13,325 bases of DNA, taken from Candidatus Woesearchaeota archaeon (GTDB lineage: Archaea; Nanobdellota; Nanobdellia; SCGC-AAA011-G17; GW2011-AR17). The translations under genes were made by a program, and so were the position numbers. Shown here piece by piece: positions 7,898 through 13,325 of the stretch; positions within the stretch are counted from its first letter, which is position 1; each line of letters begins with the position of its first letter. Under the pieces are notes generated by a model. The model was not told the origin of the DNA. It searched no databases and saw nothing but the letters and a program-made list of their open reading frames with translations. Location: positions 1 to 13,325 of the forward strand of contig JACQSW010000053.1 of the NCBI GenBank assembly GCA_016211095.1, written 5' to 3'.

Positions 7898-9378
7898 ATA
7901 TGGGTTACAATAGGGGTCCTCCAAAAAGAAGCAGGCCTGACGGAAAAGTTTACGGCCAAGGCGGAAACAGCTTAACAACCTCTTTGTTTAAAAAGCAAAA
8001 CAAAAAGGTTACGGATAATCCCCAAGATTCAAACAGCCAAGTAAGTGATGGCGAAAGCCGCTTAACAACTTCTTTGTTCAAGAAGCAGAATAAGCAGTTA
8101 TGGAAAAACAGCAGGATAGTTAGGGAAAACAAAAAAGAGCTTCCTACAAAAAAAGAAGACAATTTTTTAAAAGTCGATGGAAGCTTAGCAGAAAATTATA
8201 AGAAAGTTTTGGAAAAAATTGGCTACAAAACAGAACTAAAAGAATTTACAATAGACAAGGTCGGTTTTTCGCCTGAAATTGCTAACGAATTAGGCCAACA
8301 CTACCTTAAAAATCACATAATTATTGTTGCGCCTGAGCAGGAATTGCTGCCCATGGCCAACCAAGACAGCGTTTCTGAAGGCTTGGCAGACCAAATATTT
8401 GAAACAACCCCGAGCTTGCTTGAAGAGATAACTTTGCGGGAGGGATTGTTTGGAAAGGTAGAGAGCAATGTTGTAAAACTTTTGCTTGCCCAATCAACTC
8501 CTAAGCTTGCTGTACAAATAACTTTGGATACCACCCAACAAAGCGTCAAAAGAATCAGGGAAGCAAAGAAAAAAATACAAAAGCTCAACAACAAAGAATT
8601 GCTCAACGACAATTATCTAACAGAAATAGTAAGCGAGGTTAATGAGCTGCTAAAAATTTATCCGAATCTCGAAAACGTAGAAATTTGTGAAGATTTCCCA
8701 ATCAAGAACGTTGTAGACAACTTCAAGTTTTCAACAGAAGAAGCAGATGTTTACTGCTTAAAAGGCAAAGATAAAGTGCTGTTCACTTATTTCCAAAAAA
8801 ATGGGCAAACAATAAGCAATCCCATGCTGATTAATGGTGCAAAGCCTGACGAACTGTTAAAAGCTTTGTATGATTACGGATATATAGACTTTAATGCACA
8901 TATTGTAAGAAATAAGCTGTTGGAGCTTGTTTCTGACAGGGTAGGAGATTTGCAAGATGCAGAAAACATCCTGGAATGCTTGGCAAACGAAAAAAGCGAA
9001 AAGCTTCCAAAAAGTGTTTACCAATACAAAAAAGTGGTTGAAGATTTGGAAAAAGGGGCAAACCAAAAAGATTATTTTGCAAAGTTACCAGCACAACTAA
9101 AAGTTGAACTAATAAATGTGGTGAGCAATGAGGGCATGGTGTATGAGATGTTAAGCAAATCTTGCCCAAACACCTTAATGATGTACCTCCATAACCCTTC
9201 AGGGTTTAAAGAAGCCTTTTCAAAAGCAACAAACAAAGAAAAAGAGGATATGCTTGAAGAGATAACAGAAAGAACAAAGTTTGAGGACCAGCTAAATTTG
9301 GGAGTAAACAGCTGGCTCGAAAAAAATTATTCAGAAATTTGCAGCAAAAAAGGAATAAAATTTCTAGAATATAGCTAA
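7888..9378 (+). CDS. Unrecognised soluble protein with a duplicated N-terminal peptide motif
   Basis: A 496-residue protein overlapping the Lip3 end by 10 bases. An in-frame ATG at 7900 (M5) is an alternative start; a G-run at 7881-7885 is 2 bases from the first ATG and 14 from the second, so it does not decide. Residues 1-85 are basic, polar and probably disordered, with LTTSLFKKQNK repeated exactly at 29-39 and 59-69. From about 90 the protein is mostly helical: a short alpha/beta segment with HIIIVAP (residues 138-144), helical repeats at 160-260, and a helical C-terminal half. There is no signal peptide, membrane helix or catalytic motif I can name. The repeat looks like a two-copy docking peptide for a partner, perhaps from the same operon. 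Last gene before the convergent junction. Confidence 0.77.
   Translation: MRINMGYNRGPPKRSRPDGKVYGQGGNSLTTSLFKKQNKKVTDNPQDSNSQVSDGESRLTTSLFKKQNKQLWKNSRIVRENKKELPTKKEDNFLKVDGSLAENYKKVLEKIGYKTELKEFTIDKVGFSPEIANELGQHYLKNHIIIVAPEQELLPMANQDSVSEGLADQIFETTPSLLEEITLREGLFGKVESNVVKLLLAQSTPKLAVQITLDTTQQSVKRIREAKKKIQKLNNKELLNDNYLTEIVSEVNELLKIYPNLENVEICEDFPIKNVVDNFKFSTEEADVYCLKGKDKVLFTYFQKNGQTISNPMLINGAKPDELLKALYDYGYIDFNAHIVRNKLLELVSDRVGDLQDAENILECLANEKSEKLPKSVYQYKKVVEDLEKGANQKDYFAKLPAQLKVELINVVSNEGMVYEMLSKSCPNTLMMYLHNPSGFKEAFSKATNKEKEDMLEEITERTKFEDQLNLGVNSWLEKNYSEICSKKGIKFLEYS
7972..8094 (+). repeat. Two copies of an 11-codon motif with a 90-base period
   Basis: Copies at 7972-8004 and 8062-8094 encode identical LTTSLFKKQNK. 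Six of the 33 bases differ and all six changes are synonymous third positions. An upstream glycine (G25 and G55) is also aligned. The pattern suggests an old duplication in which the peptide, not the DNA, has been preserved. Confidence 0.9.
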
Positions 9379-9419
9379 TTTTTTACTCTGTTGTCTGAAG
9401 AAAGCCATTGGTTTTTAGC
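9379..9419. terminator. Convergent intergenic junction with T-run and weak hairpin
   Basis: The 41-base gap separates the two converging operons. Six T residues (9379-9384) follow the + stop directly and could act as an archaeal T-tract terminator. AAAGCC (9401-9406) and GGTTTT (9410-9415) can form a short stem with one G-U pair and a 3-base loop. No clear T-run serves the - strand here, so its transcript may end inside the + gene. Function inferred from position. Confidence 0.35.
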
Positions 9420-10124
9420 TTATTCGAAGTTGAAGGTTTTGCCTTTGACGACGACTTGTTCGATACTTAACTGGTTATTATTGCTATAAGTTCCTATTAG
9501 TTGTATCTTTGCTTTTTCTTCTTTGCATTCTTGCAAGTAAAGCATAAGCTCCATTGCTGCATTAGTTCCTTTTATGGGGTCTTTTTTTGCTTTTGTAGCA
9601 AACAAGTAAGAATCCTCTTCTTGCAATAATAAGTCTAGCCTTGAACCATTAGGCTGGTTAACCACCATTGAAATTTGTTTTGGAACCGCATTAACCACCT
9701 CTACTTTTTGGTTTGCGTATTTGCCTGGTTCTGTTGCTAATTGTATCAGGCTTACTTTTACTTTTTGCAAAGGTGCTTGAGGAATAGGTTTAGGGGCATT
9801 ATCTTTTGGCAATTTAGTCGCTATTTGAAACCTTCTTTCATCAATTTTACCCACCAAATCGTCAACCCTAGAATTATCATTGGCTTCTTTGTATTTTTGT
9901 AGTTTGCCTGTTATTTCCCTGTAAGTTTTTAATTCTTCTTTTGCTTTTTTTATATCTTCTTCTGTTTTGATTGGTTTTATAGGCTGGTCTAATCTGTATA
10001 CTGCTGCTTGCTCTTTTATGGTCAAGCCTACTTCTTTTTCTACTCCAGGCTCTTGGGGTGGCGTTGTGCATCCAGCCATCAATGCAGCGAGTGTTAAGCC
10101 TATCCCTGCTATTTTCTTTTTCAT
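9420..10124 (-). CDS. Predicted lipoprotein with coiled-coil spacer (Lip4)
   Basis: A 234-residue protein. The signal has KKK at 2-4, a hydrophobic run at 5-17 and lipobox M16-A17-G18-C19. A charged, coiled-coil-like spacer (about 54-105) and a proline-rich hinge (PKPIPQAP, 111-118) lead to a C-terminal domain. That domain has KYANQKVEVVNAVP, LLLQEED (165-171), a helix at 188-199 and IGTY (210-213), matching the core pattern of Lip2 and Lip3. Only one mature cysteine (C200) is present, so the disulfides inferred for its relatives are absent. The gene begins 10 bases after the stop of the C gene, with no clear SD site. The spacer could let the domain stand off from the membrane and reach the outer part of C; that is inference. 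Confidence 0.77.
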   Translation of the reverse strand: MKKKIAGIGLTLAALMAGCTTPPQEPGVEKEVGLTIKEQAAVYRLDQPIKPIKTEEDIKKAKEELKTYREITGKLQKYKEANDNSRVDDLVGKIDERRFQIATKLPKDNAPKPIPQAPLQKVKVSLIQLATEPGKYANQKVEVVNAVPKQISMVVNQPNGSRLDLLLQEEDSYLFATKAKKDPIKGTNAAMELMLYLQECKEEKAKIQLIGTYSNNNQLSIEQVVVKGKTFNFE

Positions 10125-10134
10125 TTTTGGATTG

Positions 10135-11901
10135 TTACTGTATTTTTTCTTCTGCTTCCCTTTTTTGTCTTGCTATTTTTGCTTCAAGCCTTTTAATTGC
10201 GTTTAACGCCTCATTCTTTATTGGGTCTTGGAATGTTGACGCTAGCGTATAATTTTCCATTGCTTTTTCGTTCATTCCTAATTCTTCATAAACTATCCCT
10301 AAAGTGTAGGCTGTATCTGCTCTTATCTTTACAGGAATTTTTGCCGTGGTATCTGAGTAGAGCAGTGTTCCTTCTAAGGCTTCCGCACTTTTTTGTTGAA
10401 GTATTTGCGGTGTTGCGTCTGTTTGGTTAAACATAACTTTTGATGTTTTTTTAGAGAATGCCAAAAATGTTTCGCCTTCGGAGTATAGCCCTCTTATTAC
10501 GTTTAATTTTCCTCCTTGTTCGCTGTCTTTGTATGCTTCTATTATTTCATCCAAATTTGTTGTGCCTGTTTTCTGCAGTCTCGGGTCTAGGGAGGCTGTG
10601 CTTAACTCGTTTTTTAAGTCTATAATATTATTTTCTCCGCTAAGTATGTTGCCCCGCAAATAGCTGAGTTCTGCGTAAGCCTGGGTATTCTTAACATCCG
10701 CGCTCACTTTTTCCAGCCAGTCGGTTGTTTTTGACCTGGCATTGACTGTTGCAGCAGAAGCCGGTCCTGTCTTTATCAAAGCCTCTTCGACGGATAAGTT
10801 TATCCTGAACGTTCTGTTTGTTATCTCGACTAATTCGTCAATGGTTAGCTTGTTTGCGTTTGCATATTTCTTTATGAAGCTTGCAAATTGGCTTTTCACA
10901 TCCACATTTTGGAATGATCCCTTATTTAGGTAATATAAAGAGATTACTTTATAGTCAGCTTTGAATGCCTGCACGGTGTTTGGATTGTTTTGGCTGAACT
11001 CTTGCAGCACATTAATCTTGTTCTTCAAATTTGCCGCCTCAATGTTTTTGTCGTCGCTAAATTCATCCATAGTCAGTATTTCGGCAAGCTTTTTTTGTGC
11101 ATCCTCGCTATCAACTAAGCTTTTATATGTTGTTTTTAATGCGTCATCATTAACTGTTCTTTTATTTATTTTTATCCCTTGTTCTATTATTCCAGTTGAA
11201 GGGTTTATTTTTTCGCCTTCTTTGAGGTTGAGCTTTTTTTCCAGTTCGCCAACTTTTTTTCTGTAGCTTTGGTCAACTTTTTGGTAGTATTCGTCTTTTG
11301 ATTTTTTTGCCCAAATGTATGAGCCGATTGCTGCTCCCCCGCCTATTGCGATGCTTAAACTTACGGCTATCGCTACTACCTTTTTAAGAATTCCTTGTTC
11401 CCTTATTTCTTCAAACTGCCTTTTTCTTTCTCTGTCAACTTCTTCTTTGTAAACTTTTTTTCTTTCCTTAAACACTTCTTCTTTTAAGTTGTTCCATGCT
11501 TTTTCTATCTCTTTTTGAGGTAAACCATCTGTTAAGGCTTTTGACGCATAAATCCCCAAGTCTTTTATGCTTACAGAAGAATCTTTTATTAGGTCTTGTA
11601 TCTGTGTTTGTACATCTGTTAATCCTTTTTTTTCAGCTTCTTTTTTGAAATAGGCAGCTGCCATCAAGGAGTATAGCCCGTCAGGGTCTTCGTTAAGCCG
11701 CTTTATTGCGTCTTCATCAAGGTCTAATCCTATCTTTTTTGCGACTATGAGGTCTATAGGTGAAGCTTTTTCCCATTTAGAAACGTCTCCAAGCTGCACA
11801 GGCGCTGCCTTTTTTGTTAGTCTTGTTTTAAGCAGCTTTTTCAGTTCAACTTCTTTGTCTGCTGCAGTTTGTTGTGTTTCACTTTTTGGTGTTTCACTCA
11901 T
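10135..11901 (-). CDS. SKWEK-family protein C: single membrane helix plus TPR-containing helical region
   Basis: A 588-residue protein when started at ATG 11901; a longer frame begins at ATG 11922 (595 residues). I chose 11901 because it gives MSETPK, like MSETTK in A2, places SKWEK at 41-45 as in the other paralogs, and has an SD-like site 12 bases upstream. The shared domain covers about 20-135. A highly charged helix (142-170) precedes a membrane helix at 174-198, rich in glycine and alanine. The remaining 390 residues are helical, with a TPR-like unit (528-561: pattern LGxxYEELGxxxxAxxxYxxA) and a charged C-terminal helix. The large part is probably outside the cell, where it could bind the lipoproteins, with the SKWEK domain inside. 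The topology is inferred; both flanks of the helix are basic. Confidence 0.8.
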   Translation of the reverse strand: MSETPKSETQQTAADKEVELKKLLKTRLTKKAAPVQLGDVSKWEKASPIDLIVAKKIGLDLDEDAIKRLNEDPDGLYSLMAAAYFKKEAEKKGLTDVQTQIQDLIKDSSVSIKDLGIYASKALTDGLPQKEIEKAWNNLKEEVFKERKKVYKEEVDRERKRQFEEIREQGILKKVVAIAVSLSIAIGGGAAIGSYIWAKKSKDEYYQKVDQSYRKKVGELEKKLNLKEGEKINPSTGIIEQGIKINKRTVNDDALKTTYKSLVDSEDAQKKLAEILTMDEFSDDKNIEAANLKNKINVLQEFSQNNPNTVQAFKADYKVISLYYLNKGSFQNVDVKSQFASFIKKYANANKLTIDELVEITNRTFRINLSVEEALIKTGPASAATVNARSKTTDWLEKVSADVKNTQAYAELSYLRGNILSGENNIIDLKNELSTASLDPRLQKTGTTNLDEIIEAYKDSEQGGKLNVIRGLYSEGETFLAFSKKTSKVMFNQTDATPQILQQKSAEALEGTLLYSDTTAKIPVKIRADTAYTLGIVYEELGMNEKAMENYTLASTFQDPIKNEALNAIKRLEAKIARQKREAEEKIQ

Positions 11902-11913
11902 TGTTTTTATAAA

Positions 11914-11919
11914 CTCCCT
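11914..11919 (-). promoter_or_regulatory. SD-like site that favours the internal start of protein C
   Basis: On the - strand this reads AGGGAG, 12 bases before ATG 11901, and lies within the first codons of the longer frame from 11922. The longer start has no SD-like sequence before it. The 12-base spacing equals that of the G-run before B1. Confidence 0.5.
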
Positions 11920-11940
11920 CATTTGTATGTTGCTTTTTTA

Positions 11941-12996
11941 CTATTTTTTAGGTATTCTCCCAGATTGGGCGCACTCTAAAACGCTTTTTAAATTTTTTTT
12001 CAACTTTTCTTGCCTTTCCGTCTCTTTTTGTTGGACATCGCTTAAGGTTAAACTTAAAACTTTAGGAATCTGTGCTAAGATATATAAGCCCTCGTTGATG
12101 TGATCTGTTTTTTTGCCATAGCTTTCTACATATCGATTAAAAGTTTCATTAATGCCACCATATAACCCCCCAAAGCTGAAGCCAAAATCGGAAAGGATGA
12201 TTTTTATATCATGGTTTGATTCCCTCATTAGGGCTATATCGTAAATATTAATCATGCGTCTACCAGGGTTTATAATTTCGATAACGGCTTTTTTTCTTTT
12301 TGAAGAGAGTCTTGCATAAATTTTTTGTCCATGAATGTCTTCTAATCTGGCCTCAAAAGAATATTTTTTGCCTTCGATCTCTTTGTAAAACTCTTTTAGG
12401 CTTTCTTCAAGTGCTTCGCCGGTTTTTGATATCAAACTGGTTATTTCAGGGTCTGTTTGTGGCTCACTTTTATTAGCATTATCCTTGCTGGTTTTGTTAA
12501 ATTTTTGAGCGCACCATTTGAATGGGTGAGTGTAAAATTTTACTTTTTGTTCAAGTTGAGGGGCTTCTTTTCTGGCAGTTTTAGCATAGTGGACTATTTC
12601 TTTTTGGTTCGGAAAATCTTTGAATGTGTGCACTGCATACAATTCTAACTGCTCCAGCGTTGTATCTGCTTTTTGCAGCAAAGCTTCAATGTCTTCAACT
12701 ACTTTTTTTAATCCTTCATCTTGAGCTTTTTTTTGGTAATATTTGCCAAAAATTAGGGCGTATAATCCTGCTTCGCCTTTATTAAGCAAAGGCAAATAAG
12801 TTTCATTAAAGTTGAGGTTGAGCTTTTTGGCAACTAGCAAAGTCATTGGGTCTATCTTTTCCCACTTGGAAACATCACCAAGCACAACAGGCCCACCCTC
12901 TTCTCTCCTCAAACGCACCTCAAGAAGCTTCTTTAATTGAATTTGCGAATCTTGAACACATTCTGATTCACCTTCCCTCTTTGTTGTTTCACTCAT
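11941..12996 (-). CDS. SKWEK-family protein A2 (soluble, A-type C-terminal domain)
   Basis: A 351-residue protein without signal or membrane helix. The N-terminal domain is at about 18-134, with SKWEK at 43-47. A lysine-rich, low-complexity linker (165-185) separates it from the C-terminal domain (190-351), which shares LEESLK, FYKEIEGKKY (203-212) and overall layout with A1. The start overlaps the upstream stop as ATGA, with GGAG (13007-13010 on the - strand) 10 bases before. DNA tracts inside it match B1, B2 and A1 in different places, so it looks like a mosaic. The gene ends 39 bases before the chosen start of C. Probably a cytosolic subunit interchangeable with A1; function unknown. Confidence 0.8.
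   Translation of the reverse strand: MSETTKREGESECVQDSQIQLKKLLEVRLRREEGGPVVLGDVSKWEKIDPMTLLVAKKLNLNFNETYLPLLNKGEAGLYALIFGKYYQKKAQDEGLKKVVEDIEALLQKADTTLEQLELYAVHTFKDFPNQKEIVHYAKTARKEAPQLEQKVKFYTHPFKWCAQKFNKTSKDNANKSEPQTDPEITSLISKTGEALEESLKEFYKEIEGKKYSFEARLEDIHGQKIYARLSSKRKKAVIEIINPGRRMINIYDIALMRESNHDIKIILSDFGFSFGGLYGGINETFNRYVESYGKKTDHINEGLYILAQIPKVLSLTLSDVQQKETERQEKLKKNLKSVLECAQSGRIPKK
12361..12408. repeat. Near-identical 48-base tract shared with A1 (2719-2766, opposite orientation)
   Basis: Codon-by-codon comparison gives 46 of 48 identical bases between A2 codons 197-212 and A1 codons 192-207. The flanking codons diverge quickly. Confidence 0.85.
12595..12666. repeat. Junction of a B2-like tract and an A1-like tract within A2
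   Basis: A2 12619-12666 matches B2 6231-6278 at 45 of 48 bases. A2 12595-12624 matches A1 2506-2535 at 29 of 30 bases. The two tracts overlap by only 6 bases, so the closest relative changes within one short segment. Confidence 0.8.
12814..12891. repeat. Near-identical 78-base tract shared with B1 (3309-3386, opposite orientation)
   Basis: The stretch encoding PV, LGDVSKWEK and the following 14 residues matches B1 at 74 of 78 bases, with one amino-acid change. The sequence just downstream in each gene uses different codons and residues. A1 and B2 are much less similar at the DNA level here. Confidence 0.85.
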
Positions 12997-13325
12997 TTTT
13001 TACTTTCTCCATCTTTACAAATGGTAAAAATGTTTTCAACATCTTTTGCTAGTGCTTCTTCTCTTTCTCTTTCTTGGCTCTTTTTAGATTCTAACGCGTT
13101 TAGTAACCACTCTGTTACGTGTGCAAATTTGTACAAACGGTTATTCGTTTTATCTTTTGCTTGGTCATATTGCTTTGCAAATTTGTCAAATAATTGAGTA
13201 ATTGTCTTACTTGAGGATAGGTCTGGAAAGAAGGCTATCTGGTTAAGGGACTTAATTTTTATTTTTTGACTGCTATCTGATTTCTTTTTAATTACAATAC
13301 GATAAATGCAGGAGTAATCGTCGGC
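12993..13325 (-). CDS. C-terminal end of a probable third A-type protein (A3), truncated by window edge
   Basis: Reading the - strand from the window edge gives 110 open codons ending in TGA at 12993-12995. The start lies beyond the window. The fragment follows the A-type C-terminal pattern: strands with YRIVIKKK, a phenylalanine pair, helix TQLFDKFAKQYD (compare LTLFEDYASSYD in A1), then a charged tail EREREEALAKDVENI (compare EREEGLAKSIEDTI in A1). This supports a third A-type protein, or at least its C-terminal domain. Whether it has a SKWEK domain cannot be seen. The stop overlaps A2's start as ATGA, so it is probably translated as part of the same operon. Confidence 0.75.
   Translation of the reverse strand, partial: ADDYSCIYRIVIKKKSDSSQKIKIKSLNQIAFFPDLSSSKTITQLFDKFAKQYDQAKDKTNNRLYKFAHVTEWLLNALESKKSQEREREEALAKDVENIFTICKDGESKK

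Noticed and set aside
2146..12996. Diversity-generating retroelement as the cause of the mosaic paralogs
   Set aside because: No reverse transcriptase, no template/variable repeat pair, and differences are not confined to adenines. Gene conversion explains the tracts better.
1..13325. CRISPR array, tRNA, rRNA, insertion sequence or integrase/att sites
   Set aside because: No regularly spaced repeats, no transposase- or integrase-like protein, and no structured RNA gene was visible on reading both strands.

Overview
The window is AT-rich, gene-dense DNA from a prokaryote. Arginine is mostly AGA/AGG, isoleucine often ATA, leaders are very short, and only some genes have a Shine-Dalgarno (SD) site. 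Several secreted proteins carry lipoprotein signals. Together this best fits a DPANN-type archaeon (Woesearchaeota/Pacearchaeota-like). That is an inference; no rRNA, tRNA or universal marker gene is present, and a candidate-phyla bacterium cannot be excluded.

Layout: eleven + strand genes (82-9378) are packed with short gaps or overlaps and look like one or two operons. They meet a convergent - strand operon (13325-9420) at a 41-base gap. The + operon encodes, in order: a membrane-anchored small protein; a 67-aa glycine-zipper membrane protein; an unrecognised soluble protein; a lipoprotein; a soluble SKWEK-family protein (A1); a two-helix membrane SKWEK protein (B1); an AAA+ ATPase; a second membrane SKWEK protein (B2); two related lipoproteins; and a soluble protein with an exactly duplicated 11-residue motif. 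The - operon encodes, in order of transcription: the C-terminal end of an A-type protein (A3, cut by the window edge); a soluble A-type protein (A2); a large single-span TPR protein with the same N-terminal domain (C); and a lipoprotein.

The central observation is an N-terminal domain of about 120 residues built around an invariant LGDVSKWEK (with one V-for-E variation just before it). Five proteins share it, attached to three different C-terminal bodies: soluble alpha/beta (A), two hydrophobic helices (B), and one membrane helix plus an extended helical/TPR region (C). I recognise no known family. Lipoproteins and membrane proteins outside, SKWEK domains inside and an AAA+ ATPase in the same operon suggest a multi-part, envelope-associated machine whose parts share one docking domain. 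The function is unknown.

The paralogs also share short, nearly identical DNA tracts in a mosaic pattern across opposite strands. This suggests recombination or gene conversion within the locus.
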